DNA of 64,000 nt from an uncultured Akkermansia sp. (GTDB taxonomy: Bacteria > Verrucomicrobiota > Verrucomicrobiia > Verrucomicrobiales > Akkermansiaceae). Positions 17,563 through 25,863 of this stretch are shown here, in pieces. The first letter of the stretch is position 1; each line of letters opens with the position of its first letter. The position numbers and the translations under genes are program-made. The stretch spans positions 1 through 64,000 of the forward strand of contig CALXRG010000003.1 in assembly GCA_944390825.1 (NCBI GenBank). Direction: 5' to 3'. Below the pieces are notes generated by a model. The model did not search any database, had not been told where the DNA came from, and saw only the letters and a program-made list of their open reading frames with translations.

Positions 17563-18345
17563 ATGGCAGAAATTCATCCTACCGCTATTGTTCATCCGAC
17601 GGCTGAGTTGGCCGATGATGTGAAGATTGGGCCCTATTGCGTGGTGGGGCCTCATGTTGTGTTGGGGCCCGGTTGTGTGTTGCACAACCACGTGGTGTTG
17701 GACGGCCCGGCGACTTTTGGCAAGGGAAATGAATTCTTCCCCTTTGCGGTGGTGGGAACGAAGAGCCAGGATCTTAAGTACAAGGGAGAGCCGACCTTCC
17801 TCGAGGCGGGCGATTACAATGTGTTCCGTGAAAATTGCAATATCAACCGCTCAACGACCGCGGAGCAGAAGACGATTATCGGCTCCTACAATACCTTCCT
17901 CATCAATTGCCATTGCGGTCATGAGTGCGTGGTGGGCAATCACGTGATTCTCTCCGGTTACGCAGGGGTGGCCGGCCATTGCCAGATTGGTGATTGGGCG
18001 ATTATCTCCGGATTCGCGGCGCTGCATCAGTTTGTGCGCGTCGGCGCTCACGCGATGATTGGCGGCTGTGCCCGCGTGACGATGGATGTGCCGCCCTACA
18101 TGATTGCGGAGGGGTTCCCCGCCGCGGTGCGTGCGGTCAATACCATCGGTCTGACCCGCCGCGGTTTTGCTGAGGATGATATCCGCGCACTTAAGTTTGC
18201 GTATCGCAAGCTCTTCCTCGATAAGTCTTCCAACAAGGAGGAGGGTATGGAGATCGTGCTGGCGGATGAGACCTTCGGCAAGAATGAGCATGTGCTCCAT
18301 CTCATCAACTTCCTGCGTACGTCCCAGCGCGGGTTTACGCACTGA
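17563..18345 (+). CDS. lpxA: UDP-N-acetylglucosamine acyltransferase LpxA
   Basis: A 260-residue cytoplasmic trimer-forming enzyme that puts a 3-hydroxyacyl chain on UDP-GlcNAc, the first lipid A step. The left-handed beta-helix shows as hexapeptide repeats from residue 3 (IHPTAIVHPTAELADDVKIG). The catalytic region is FAALHQFVRVGAHAMIGG, with the active His in HQF, and the usual C-terminal helical domain follows (KFAYRKLFLDKSSNKEEG). Its product is the substrate of the fused LpxC/FabZ 1.8 kb away. A HAD phosphatase starts 11 bases after its stop. Confidence 0.96.
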   Translation: MAEIHPTAIVHPTAELADDVKIGPYCVVGPHVVLGPGCVLHNHVVLDGPATFGKGNEFFPFAVVGTKSQDLKYKGEPTFLEAGDYNVFRENCNINRSTTAEQKTIIGSYNTFLINCHCGHECVVGNHVILSGYAGVAGHCQIGDWAIISGFAALHQFVRVGAHAMIGGCARVTMDVPPYMIAEGFPAAVRAVNTIGLTRRGFAEDDIRALKFAYRKLFLDKSSNKEEGMEIVLADETFGKNEHVLHLINFLRTSQRGFTH

Positions 18346-18355
18346 TACCTGATCG

Positions 18356-19021
18356 ATGCCTCTGTCCCTTGTTTTCGACTTGGATGGAACGCTGGTGGAC
18401 TCTCTGCCGGGTATCGCAGAGGGGGTGAATCGAGCCCTGGCTTCGCTGGGGTTGCCGACACTTTCCCGCGAGGCAGTGCGCGGTATGATCGGCCGCGGTG
18501 CGGCAAATCTGTGCGCTGCAGCTATCGGGTATGCGGATGCTGCGCTGGCTCCGGAGAAGGAGCTTAAGGCGATGCACGACGCATTCCGACGTGAGTATCC
18601 CCACTGCTGGCAGGGACGGGAGTATACACACCCGTATCCCGGTATTCCGGAGATGCTGGAGAGGCTGGCGTCGGAGGGGGCTCACTTGGCGGTGTTGTCC
18701 AATAAGCCGCACGAGGTGACGCTGCCCATGGTTCGCGAGCTTTTCCCGTCTGTGCCTTTTGACCCTGTTCTTGGCTTTAGTGAGCGCTTTCCGCGCAAGC
18801 CAGATCCGGCTTCCCTGTATCATATCGCAGCGTCGTGGGGGGTGCCGGTTTCGGCGGTGACGCTGGTGGGGGATTCTCGCTTTGATGCGATGACGGCAGA
18901 AAATGCCGGCTGCCGACTGCTGTTGCTGGACTGGGGGTACAGCGGAGGGGATCTGAGCCGCTGGCGGGAGCAGCTTGTCCCGGGGACGGATGAGTTGCTG
19001 GCGAGGTTGGGTTGCTGCTGA
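18356..19021 (+). CDS. HAD hydrolase, phosphoglycolate phosphatase-like
   Basis: A 221-residue subclass I HAD hydrolase. Motif I is FDLDGTLVDS (residues 7-16), motif II VLSNKP, motif III Lys in RFPRKPDP, motif IV LVGDSRFDAMTAENAG. It has a helical cap at about residues 18-85. The overall pattern matches Gph; the true substrate could be another small phosphate ester. It follows lpxA closely and is probably co-transcribed. Confidence 0.88.
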   Translation: MPLSLVFDLDGTLVDSLPGIAEGVNRALASLGLPTLSREAVRGMIGRGAANLCAAAIGYADAALAPEKELKAMHDAFRREYPHCWQGREYTHPYPGIPEMLERLASEGAHLAVLSNKPHEVTLPMVRELFPSVPFDPVLGFSERFPRKPDPASLYHIAASWGVPVSAVTLVGDSRFDAMTAENAGCRLLLLDWGYSGGDLSRWREQLVPGTDELLARLGCC

Positions 19022-19218
19022 AGGGAGCTGCGGCGCACGGCTGCTGCCGGGAAGGCGGAGTGTCTGTGTGTGGGGCAGGCTGTTGCCGGAGAGGGGAGCC
19101 GTTTTGCAGTGCCGCTGTTGCTGCCGGGAAGACCGTGAGGCTGAGGAACAGACGTAGCACCGCAGAATAAATGTCGGCCCATGGGCGGGCGTCTGCCCCG
19201 GTGCCGGGGGCAGCGTGG

Positions 19219-19818
19219 TCAGGTCCCCGCCAGGTGACTGATGAGGTTTTGTACACCCAGACCAATCAGCAGGATGCCCGCGAGAGTTTCCAGTCCCCGC
19301 TGGGGTAGTTTGCGCAGGAGCCGGGTGCTGCCGAAAGAGAGCAGCGATAGTACAAAGGTGATCGTCCCGATGATACCGGCGGCCATGAGTGCATCCGTCA
19401 GGTCCAAGTTGCGGCCGCACATGCTGCCGATTGCCATGCAGATGCCTACGGCCAGGGCATCGATGCTGGTCGCTATGCCGACGGCCAGCAGGGCAATCAG
19501 GCCGAGAGGCTCGCCGCCTCCGGTGTTTTCTCCTTCCTTCTCTCCTTTCCAGGCGTTGCGGATGACACTTAGTCCCAAGGTGCCAAAAACTGCCAGCACA
19601 ACCCAGTGATCCCAAGCTTCGACCCAGGGGCGTACTTTGATGCCGCCGGCAAAGCCGATCAGGGGCATCAGCGCTTGGAATATGCCGACGCTGGCCGCCA
19701 GCTTGAAGGCAGCCAGCCAGCGGCTTCTCTTCAGCACCAGACTGTAGCTGAATGAAAAGATCATGGCGTCAACCGCCAGTGCAACGGCTACGATGCTAGT
19801 CTCCGGATAGGAAAGCAT
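19219..19818 (-). CDS. mntP: MntP-like manganese efflux protein
   Basis: A 199-residue membrane protein with six predicted TM segments in two repeats of three. The helices carry the paired acidic motifs AVALAVDAMIFSFSYSL and VGIATSIDALAVGICMA, the form seen in MntP/YebN Mn2+ exporters. The central loop is hydrophilic (KGEKEGENTGGGEP). It lies 113 bases after rubrerythrin on the same strand, with three hairpins between. No clear Shine-Dalgarno sequence. Confidence 0.8.
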   Translation of the reverse strand: MLSYPETSIVAVALAVDAMIFSFSYSLVLKRSRWLAAFKLAASVGIFQALMPLIGFAGGIKVRPWVEAWDHWVVLAVFGTLGLSVIRNAWKGEKEGENTGGGEPLGLIALLAVGIATSIDALAVGICMAIGSMCGRNLDLTDALMAAGIIGTITFVLSLLSFGSTRLLRKLPQRGLETLAGILLIGLGVQNLISHLAGT

Positions 19819-19845
19819 GAGGTCAGATCAGTTGGTGCGCGAAAT

Positions 19846-19872
19846 CCCCGCAAGCCTGTCGGGCTTGCGGGG
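19846..19872 (-). terminator. Strong hairpin after rubrerythrin
   Basis: An 11-bp perfect GC-rich stem (19846-19856 with 19862-19872), loop of 5. On the minus strand it lies between rubrerythrin and mntP and is followed by ATTTCG. It could end the rubrerythrin message or be part of an mntP leader. Confidence 0.55.
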
Positions 19873-19874
19873 TA

Positions 19875-19910
19875 TCAGATGTCAAATCTGAAGATCCGCG
19901 CGATGCGGAT
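19875..19910 (-). promoter_or_regulatory. Two further hairpins in mntP leader
   Basis: TCAGAT/ATCTGA (19875-19880, 19886-19891) and ATCCGC/GCGGAT (19894-19899, 19905-19910), each with a 5-base loop. They precede the 11-bp hairpin on the minus strand. They do not match the yybP-ykoY manganese riboswitch as I know it. Confidence 0.3.
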
Positions 19911-19931
19911 GCGTCATGCTCGGGATGTGTA

Positions 19932-20471
19932 TTACTTGGAGAAGTAGCGCTTCAGCAGGCCGTCGAAGCCCTTGCCGTGGCGTGCTTCGTCCTTGCACAT
20001 TTCGTGGACGGTGTCGTGGATGGCATCGTAGCCCAGCTGCTTCGCGCGCTTGGCGATGGCCAGTTTGCCGGCGCAGGCACCAAACTCAGCTTCGGCACGC
20101 ATGGCGACGTTTTTGGCGGTGCTGTCGGTCAGCACCTCACCCAGAAGTTCGGCAAACTTCGCAGCGTGTTCGGCTTCCTCGAAGGCGTAGCGCTTGAAAG
20201 CCTCGGCTACTTCAGGATAGCCTTCGCGTTCGGCCTGGCGGCTCATGGCAAGGTACATGCCGACTTCGCAGCATTCGCCCGTGAAGTTGGCGCGCAGACC
20301 TTCGACGACTTCTTCGTCCAGGCCTTTGGCTACGCCCACGCGGTGCTCGTCCGCATAGTTTTTCTCGCCTTCTTTCATCTCTTCGAATGTCGTAGCGCCG
20401 CAGACGGGGCAGACTTCGGGCATGGTGTCGCTTTCGATCACTTCGCCGCAGATAGTGCAGATGTACTTCAT
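19932..20471 (-). CDS. Reverse-type rubrerythrin
   Basis: A 179-residue peroxide-scavenging protein. An N-terminal rubredoxin domain (CTICG at residues 5-9, CPVCG at 21-25) precedes a four-helix diiron domain with ExxH motifs ([18 protein letters not shown]) and ECCEVGMY. The rubredoxin-first order is that of reverse rubrerythrins of anaerobes. It reduces H2O2 using NADH via partner proteins. It is one of the few genes here with a clear ribosome site: AGGAG seven bases before ATG 20471. Its promoter is near-consensus. This suggests an anaerobic or microaerobic host. Confidence 0.93.
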   Translation of the reverse strand: MKYICTICGEVIESDTMPEVCPVCGATTFEEMKEGEKNYADEHRVGVAKGLDEEVVEGLRANFTGECCEVGMYLAMSRQAEREGYPEVAEAFKRYAFEEAEHAAKFAELLGEVLTDSTAKNVAMRAEAEFGACAGKLAIAKRAKQLGYDAIHDTVHEMCKDEARHGKGFDGLLKRYFSK

Positions 20472-20535
20472 AGTAGTTCTCCTGATGTTGTATGGTGTGT
20501 GTATACGAGGTGTCCCCGGTGTGGGGGACACGGTT

Positions 20536-20564
20536 AATCTAGCATGGTCGCGGCGTTCTGTCAA
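20536..20564 (-). promoter_or_regulatory. Rubrerythrin promoter
   Basis: On the minus strand TTGACA (20559-20564), 17-bp spacer, TAGATT (20536-20541); leader of about 60 nt containing the AGGAG site. Confidence 0.75.
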
Positions 20565-20680
20565 GTTTTACTTTGGAATTGTTCGAATAATACGCTTCAT
20601 AAAGATGAACAGTCAGGAAAGACGGAGAATGGGGGCGGGGCGTAAGACGATGAATGGCAATATGTGCGGTAAAAGTCGTC

Positions 20681-20708
20681 TTGACGGTACAAGATATTGT
20701 GATAGGAT
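20681..20708 (+). promoter_or_regulatory. nrdR promoter with internal NrdR-box-like site
   Basis: TTGACG (20681-20686) and TAGGAT (20703-20708) with a 16-bp spacer; six bases then lead to the ATG (leaderless layout). The spacer contains acaagatattgt (20689-20700), a near-palindrome like the NrdR boxes that control ribonucleotide reductase genes. This suggests autorepression. Confidence 0.55.
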
Positions 20709-20714
20709 AGGCGC

Positions 20715-21206
20715 ATGAGATGCATCCAATGCGGCTACATGGAAGATAAGGTGATCGACTCGCGCGTGTCGAAGGACGGGACGTGTATCCGGCGCCGCCG
20801 CGAGTGCCTGCGCTGCCGTTACCGCTACACGACGTACGAGCAGATTGAGCGTACGGAGTTGCGTGTGGTGAAGCGTGATAATCTCTACGAGGCGCTCAAC
20901 CGCGAAAAAATCCTGCGCGGTATGATTAAGGCTTGCGAGAAGCGGCCCGTGAGCATGGAGAAGCTGGATATGGCGGCAGATGAGATCGTGGCGGAGCTGC
21001 ACCGGGATCACCAGCGGGAGGTGCCTTCTTCCCTGATTGGGATGAAGGTGATTGAGAAGCTGCAGGAAATAGATCCCGTCGCTTACATCCGCTACGTGTC
21101 TGTGTACCGCCAGTTTCAGAATGTGGACGAGTTCATCGAGCTCATCCGCCGCATGGAACGCAAAAGCCTGAATGACCCTCTTCAACGTAAACTTTCACTG
21201 GAATGA
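20715..21206 (+). CDS. nrdR: Transcriptional repressor NrdR
   Basis: A 163-residue regulator that represses ribonucleotide reductase genes in response to ATP/dATP. The zinc ribbon is MRCIQCG...CLRCRYRYTTYE (residues 3-35) with four Cys; the ATP-cone begins at LRVVKRDNLYEALNREKI (about 50) and runs to FQNVDEF. The C-terminus is slightly longer than usual. The stop overlaps the start of the next gene (ATGA), so the pair is translationally coupled. Confidence 0.96.
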   Translation: MRCIQCGYMEDKVIDSRVSKDGTCIRRRRECLRCRYRYTTYEQIERTELRVVKRDNLYEALNREKILRGMIKACEKRPVSMEKLDMAADEIVAELHRDHQREVPSSLIGMKVIEKLQEIDPVAYIRYVSVYRQFQNVDEFIELIRRMERKSLNDPLQRKLSLE

Positions 21207-21709
21207 TTGCTCCCCGTCAGTTTCGCCCCCTGCTGCAAAACGGCCACTGCGTAGTGGCTGATTATGATGAGGTGTGGATAGAGTCCGTGCTCCGCGCCGC
21301 TGCTGAGGAGGCAGGAGTTCGGCTTCCTTTCGCGCACGAAATTGCCCGCGCTGTGATGATTTTCCTCGAGGAGCAGTGCCCGATGCGTGCGCTGCCACTG
21401 GAGTATTTGTTTTCCCGCATGCGCAAGATGCTGGATGATATCGGGATGAGCCTTGTGGCGCTTCATTTGCGCACGCAGACCCCACCCGTCGACATTGATC
21501 TGGATTCTCTCGCGCAAGAGAAGCCGCTGCCGTTGTTTTTCTACGCGGAGTTGCAGCGCCGCATGGAGGAGCTGCGGCGCATGGGGATGACGACGTACCG
21601 CTTCATCGGGCGCAAAAGATGCAGCCTGAAGCTCGGTGCGCGGTTGCGGGCCTGCCCCACTCAGCGGCGAGAGCTTGCTGAGCTGGACGGGTTTTTGCAG
21701 CATTGCTGA
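21203..21709 (+). CDS. Unknown protein coupled to nrdR, possibly ATP-cone-like
   Basis: A 168-residue cytoplasmic protein whose start overlaps the nrdR stop by 4 bases. No family is recognised with confidence. Residues about 12-90 (VVADYDEVWIESVLRAAAEEAG...LEYLFSRMRKMLDDIGMSLVALHL) have the spacing of an ATP-cone: a first strand, an IxxxVxxA helix, a long middle helix, and a final LxxxGxxxxAxxL helix. The second half is basic with four Cys or so but no zinc motif. Coupling suggests it acts with NrdR. Confidence 0.75.
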   Translation: MIAPRQFRPLLQNGHCVVADYDEVWIESVLRAAAEEAGVRLPFAHEIARAVMIFLEEQCPMRALPLEYLFSRMRKMLDDIGMSLVALHLRTQTPPVDIDLDSLAQEKPLPLFFYAELQRRMEELRRMGMTTYRFIGRKRCSLKLGARLRACPTQRRELAELDGFLQHC

Positions 21710-21811
21710 CTCAGCAGGGGACATTGACGGAGGCTCAGCACGGGCAGAACACACGAAGCGGCCCGCTCATGCGCAGGTTGCCGCAGCAGCGGTTCCGGTG
21801 AGAAGCTGTTC

Positions 21812-21840
21812 TTGACACCGGTGGCGGCATTGGGTAGAGT
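21812..21840 (+). promoter_or_regulatory. Acyltransferase promoter, leaderless layout
   Basis: TTGACA (21812-21817), 17-bp spacer, TAGAGT (21835-21840), then six bases to the ATG at 21847. Confidence 0.65.
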
Positions 21841-21846
21841 GAGAGC

Positions 21847-23052
21847 ATGAACGCGCCTATGCAAAACACGATCAAACCCCGTCGCGTGTGGGTGGATTGG
21901 CTCCGCCTCGCTGCTTTCCTGCTGGTGGTGTTGTGTCATTGCTGTGACCCTTTTACGTTCAATCCGAATGCGGCGCCCAGTCCGGCCGAGGGCTTCTGGG
22001 GGGCGCTGTGGCAGTGTTCGTCCCGGGCTTGTGTGCCGCTTTTCGCCTGCATGACCGGGATCCTGCTGCTGCCGACGCGCGACCGTTTGTTCGTCTGTTG
22101 GCGCAAGCGCATCGGGCGCGTACTGTGGCCGTTCCTGATTTGGAGCGGGATATACTGCTGCTTCCCGGTTGTGTTCGTCGGGATGCTTGGCAATGCACCG
22201 GAGGGTGTTTATGACTGGTTTGTCTCAGCCCAGGAACCGACGGGGGAGGTGAGCGCCGCTATGGTTGATTTTGCCGGCGTATTGCTGAATTTTTCCTCGT
22301 ACAGTGTGCACATGTGGTATGTGTACCTTATTATTGGGTTGTATCTGTTCCTGCCGATTTTTTCAGCGTGGGTCGAAAAGGCAACGCAACGGGAGAAGTA
22401 CGCCGTGCTGTGTCTCTGGGGCATTACGCTGTTTTTCCCTTACACGGATCTGGCCAAGCTCGAGTTGTTCGGGGTTTGTTCATGGAATGGATTTGGCATG
22501 CTGTACTATTTTGCGGGGTTTATCGGCTATTTGTTGCTCGGCCATTTGGCTGCCCAGTGGAGGCCGGTGGGGCTTCCCAAGGCGCTCTGTATGGCTCTGC
22601 CTTTGCTGTTGATCGGGTACCTGGTGACGCTGACCGGCTTCCGAGTGATTCAGACGGGCGCTTACGCGCAGGTCCCGACGTGGGGCGAGATGCTTGCTCT
22701 TGCGTTAAATCCACAGACCCCCAGTGCGCCCTACATCCCCGAACATGAGATTTTCCTGCTGTTTTGCAGTCCCCATGTCGCTATGATGGTCGTGGGGTTC
22801 CTGGTGCTTTTCCGCCAGTTTGATGGAGCAGCATCCGGAGTGCGTGCGCTATTGGCGAATTTTACCGCCTGCGGATTTGGCATTTACCTCGTGCATTACT
22901 TCTTTGTAGGCCCGTCCAACATGCTGATGCGTGGGCTCGGTGTGCCGATGGAGCTGGTCATTCCGACGTCTGCGGTGCTCGCTTTGCTTGTGACATGGGC
23001 TGTTGTTGCAGGGCTGCGCCGTCTGGTGCCCGGCAAGTGGTTTTTGGGTTGA
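21847..23052 (+). CDS. Acyltransferase 3 family membrane protein
   Basis: A 401-residue protein with about ten TM segments. The N-terminal RVWVDWLRLAAFLLVVLCHCCDPF carries the family R-x10-H pattern used by OafA/NodX-type O-acyltransferases. Such proteins acetylate or succinylate surface polysaccharides or lipids; the acceptor here is unknown. An extracytoplasmic loop follows TM5 (FGVCSWNGFGMLYYFAG). It has its own promoter and stands alone between nrdR and the glycosidase. Confidence 0.85.
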   Translation: MNAPMQNTIKPRRVWVDWLRLAAFLLVVLCHCCDPFTFNPNAAPSPAEGFWGALWQCSSRACVPLFACMTGILLLPTRDRLFVCWRKRIGRVLWPFLIWSGIYCCFPVVFVGMLGNAPEGVYDWFVSAQEPTGEVSAAMVDFAGVLLNFSSYSVHMWYVYLIIGLYLFLPIFSAWVEKATQREKYAVLCLWGITLFFPYTDLAKLELFGVCSWNGFGMLYYFAGFIGYLLLGHLAAQWRPVGLPKALCMALPLLLIGYLVTLTGFRVIQTGAYAQVPTWGEMLALALNPQTPSAPYIPEHEIFLLFCSPHVAMMVVGFLVLFRQFDGAASGVRALLANFTACGFGIYLVHYFFVGPSNMLMRGLGVPMELVIPTSAVLALLVTWAVVAGLRRLVPGKWFLG

Positions 23053-23383
23053 TTCGCATGACCGAAGAGGGCGCGCGGCTCGGCGCTTCGCGTCGCTGGC
23101 TGGCGGTTGGTGTGCCTGGCCAGGTGCTGCGGGCGTTGTGCCGTCCGGTCCCGTTGGCGCGTGTCCGGCCATGTGCCGCAGGCGTTGGATGAGCAGCCTG
23201 AGCTTCCCGGCTCCCTTGTGATGAGGCGCCGGGCTCTGCCGTGTGGGGGGCTGCATCTGCCTGCGGCGAGTGTTCAGAAATCACTGTATGAGCTTTTGCC
23301 TTGCCTCTTTGCTCCCCTCATGATAGCCTAAGGGGCAAGACGGCGTGCCTGCTCGGGATGCCGCTCAACAGCCTCATTTCATC
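23053..23383. other. Gap before GH36-like gene
   Basis: 331 bases. I see no gene, terminator or convincing promoter; a weak TTGCCT...TAGCCT pair (about 23301-23329) may serve the glycosidase. Confidence 0.5.
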
Positions 23384-25315
23384 ATGATTATCGAGAACGA
23401 ATTCATCAGCGTGGATGTGCAGAAGATCGGCCGCCGATTGGCTGCCGTCATCGTGCAGGACAAAATCAATGGCCGGCGCTACAGCCTCGGAAAGGACATT
23501 TTCACCCTTCAGGTGTGCCAGGAATCCACCGACGAGGCCTGCTCGGTCAAGGAGTATACGGATACCCTTTACACGCTCTCCGCGGCGGACTTGGCCTGCG
23601 GGGAGGTTACGCTGGAGTCTCTTGCTGCTGTGGCAGATGCCCGCCGACTGGTGGATCGCCGCAGCGGTAAGCGTATCGCAGTGCCGTTCGTGGTGAACAG
23701 TGAAGGACATAATATCAAGTGGTGGCTCGAGTTGCGTGACGGACAGCCGTATCTGCGGGTAGGGCTGATTGTCAAGCCTCAGCAGTTCCCCATGCCTGTG
23801 CGGCGTGTGACGCTGCTGAGTATCGATGCTCCGGAGGCCCGGGTTGAAGGCAGCGTGAAGGGGGCCCCTGTGGTGGCTTCCGGCAATCGTCTGTTTGCCG
23901 GCGTGGAACACCCCGTGAGCGCGGCAGAGGTGTCTACTGCCGGTTTTAGCTGCTACCTGAACCGCAGGACCAATCTGCCGGCCCGCGTGGAGACCGGATT
24001 TAGTGCTGTGCTCGGGTTCTGCCAGCCGACGCAGTTGCGGCGTACCTTCCAGCTCTCCTACGTCAACATGGAGCGCGCCCGCGCGTATGCGCCGTTCCTT
24101 AATTACAATACGTGGTACGATATTGGTTATTTTACGTGCTATAATGAAGAGGAAGCCATGTCGACAGTGCGCCTCATCGGGGAGGAGCTGGTGAAAAAGC
24201 GCGGTGTTCAGATGGATTCTTTCCTGATGGATGACGGGTGGGATGATACGACGACGATGTGGGAGTTCCACGCCGGACTGCCAAATGAGTTCCGGAAAGT
24301 CAAGGCACTTGCTGCACAATACAACTCCGCTCCCGGTGTCTGGTTCTCTCCGTGGGGTGGTTACGGCAAGCCGAAGGAGCAGCGTATTGCGGCCTGCGCG
24401 GGTGCGTACGAGACGAATGAGCGTGGTTTTGCTCTTTCCGGGCCGAAATATTACGAGCGCTTCAAGGAGATGTGTCTGCACATGATCCGCGCCAATGGTG
24501 TCAATCAGTTCAAGTTTGATGGCACCTCTGGTGAAGCAGAGCCGGCGAAGGGGGCGCGCTTTGGTTCGGATTTCGAGGCTATCATGGCGTTGATTGAGGA
24601 GCTGCGCGGGGAAAAGCCGGATATCTACATCAACCTCACTACCGGAACTTGGGCTTCGCCTTTCTGGTTTGGCATTGCTGACTCGATCTGGCGCGGCAAC
24701 TGGGATCATGATTTCTGCGGTGAGGGCTCGGAGCGAAATCAGTGGATAACGTTCCGGGACGCTATGATCTACCAGCATAACGTCCAGAACTCCCCGCTCT
24801 TCCCGATCAATTCGCTCATGACCCATGGTGTCATCTACAACAAGGGTGCCCGCGGGCTGACCACGACCTCCGGCGATGATCTGGCCAAGGAGATTTGGAG
24901 CGGGTTCGGCTTGGGTACTCAGATGCAGGAAATGTACATCACTCCTTCCATGTTGACTCAGGACGAGTGGGATACGCTCGCTGCTGCTGCCAAATGGACA
25001 CGCCGGAATGCCGATGTGATGGTGGACAGTCATTGGGTGGGCGGAGACCCCGAGAAACTGGATGTCTATGGGTTTGCCTCCTGGTCACCCCGCAAGGCCG
25101 TCATGACTTTGCGTAACCCTGCGGCAACAGAGCAGGTCTTCTGCTTCGATCCCGCTGCTGTGTTTGAGCTGCCAGCCGGTGCCCCCACTGCATACAGGCT
25201 GTCTTCTCCCAAGGGTGATACCTTGCCCGCGGATACGGTGGAAGCCGGCAAGCCTGTGAGTGTCAGGTTGGCTCCGTTGGAGGTGCTGGTTCTCGAGGCT
25301 GATCCTATCAACTGA
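23384..25315 (+). CDS. GH36-like glycosidase (clan GH-D, alpha-galactosidase type)
   Basis: A 643-residue glycoside hydrolase without signal peptide, so probably intracellular. An N-terminal beta-sandwich (about 1-230) leads to a TIM barrel beginning at FLNYNTWYDIGYF. FLMDDGWDD is the substrate-binding strand, and NQFKFDGTSG contains the likely Asp nucleophile of clan GH-D. A second acid may lie in GNWDHDFCGEG. A C-terminal beta domain follows from about 560. GH36 and Sip1/raffinose-synthase-like enzymes cleave or transfer alpha-galactosides; a mucin or oligosaccharide substrate is a guess. The start at 23384 (MIIENEFISVDVQ) is preferred to 23345, where an unlikely leader would be added. Confidence 0.82.
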   Translation: MIIENEFISVDVQKIGRRLAAVIVQDKINGRRYSLGKDIFTLQVCQESTDEACSVKEYTDTLYTLSAADLACGEVTLESLAAVADARRLVDRRSGKRIAVPFVVNSEGHNIKWWLELRDGQPYLRVGLIVKPQQFPMPVRRVTLLSIDAPEARVEGSVKGAPVVASGNRLFAGVEHPVSAAEVSTAGFSCYLNRRTNLPARVETGFSAVLGFCQPTQLRRTFQLSYVNMERARAYAPFLNYNTWYDIGYFTCYNEEEAMSTVRLIGEELVKKRGVQMDSFLMDDGWDDTTTMWEFHAGLPNEFRKVKALAAQYNSAPGVWFSPWGGYGKPKEQRIAACAGAYETNERGFALSGPKYYERFKEMCLHMIRANGVNQFKFDGTSGEAEPAKGARFGSDFEAIMALIEELRGEKPDIYINLTTGTWASPFWFGIADSIWRGNWDHDFCGEGSERNQWITFRDAMIYQHNVQNSPLFPINSLMTHGVIYNKGARGLTTTSGDDLAKEIWSGFGLGTQMQEMYITPSMLTQDEWDTLAAAAKWTRRNADVMVDSHWVGGDPEKLDVYGFASWSPRKAVMTLRNPAATEQVFCFDPAAVFELPAGAPTAYRLSSPKGDTLPADTVEAGKPVSVRLAPLEVLVLEADPIN

Positions 25316-25486
25316 TTTTTCCCGTGAGCAGACGGGGATCCCCCCCCGTTGTCCGCTGCACAGTGGTTTTGTATGGCCCGGTTTCCGTTCTGCGGAGGCC
25401 GGGCCTGTTGCTGCAGGAGAGGCCGGATGCCGTCGCCACCCGCATTCCGGATACCCCCCCGCCCCGTATCGGATCTGGGCTTTTTT

Positions 25487-25528
25487 CGGATCCCAGTCGG
25501 GGTGCATCGGATCCCGGTCGGAATGCAT
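25487..25528. repeat. 21-bp direct repeat, two copies plus traces
   Basis: cggatcccagtcggggtgca-type unit at 25487-25507 and again at 25508-25528 (18 of 21 identical), with a decayed third copy after 25529. Confidence 0.8.
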
Positions 25529-25629
25529 CGAGTCCCGGGCTTTGGGTGTAGCGATACAGCATAAGGTATGCCGCGCGGTGGCGTCAACAGCGTCTCCGCG
25601 TTCATTATCTTCAGTATCGAGAATGTGAG

Positions 25630-25689
25630 TTTTACAAAAATGTATTACAAAAATGTAAAAACAGAGCTGTATTTTACAAATATGTAAAA
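25630..25689. promoter_or_regulatory. Three TTACA-N4-TGTAA palindromes upstream of glnN
   Basis: Sites centred at about 25638, 25651 and 25680: TTACA-aaaa-TGTAT, TTACA-aaaa-TGTAA, and TTTTACA-aata-TGTAAAA. They lie roughly 90-130 bases upstream of the sigma-54 promoter, the usual place for enhancer-binding activators. Confidence 0.65.
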
Positions 25690-25768
25690 CGCGAGGCATG
25701 CAGGGTATTCTTTGGTGGCGCATGTAATATCTTGGAATATGAATGAGTTGAGTAATTCTCCTGAAAGT

Positions 25769-25783
25769 TGGCACGCTGTTTGC
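25769..25783 (+). promoter_or_regulatory. Sigma-54 promoter of glnN
   Basis: TGGCAC-N5-TTGC, with GG (25770-25771) and GC (25782-25783) exactly 10 bp apart, as required for RpoN. Transcription would start near 25795, about 70 nt before the glnN ATG. Confidence 0.85.
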
Positions 25784-25863
25784 TTGTATAGGAGTGGGAG
25801 GCGATTCTCCGCATCACACAGCGCGCGGCTTGCCTCTCTCGACTTCCACCAGCAACATCATCT

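Larger units (their letters stand above)
25316..25863. other. glnN upstream region
   Basis: 548 bases without a gene. It holds a two-copy 21-bp repeat (25487-25528), three palindromic sites (25630-25689) and a sigma-54 promoter (25769-25783), each listed separately. Confidence 0.8.

Noticed and set aside
19861..19931. yybP-ykoY manganese riboswitch before mntP
   Set aside because: I could not find the conserved loop sequences; only generic hairpins are present.
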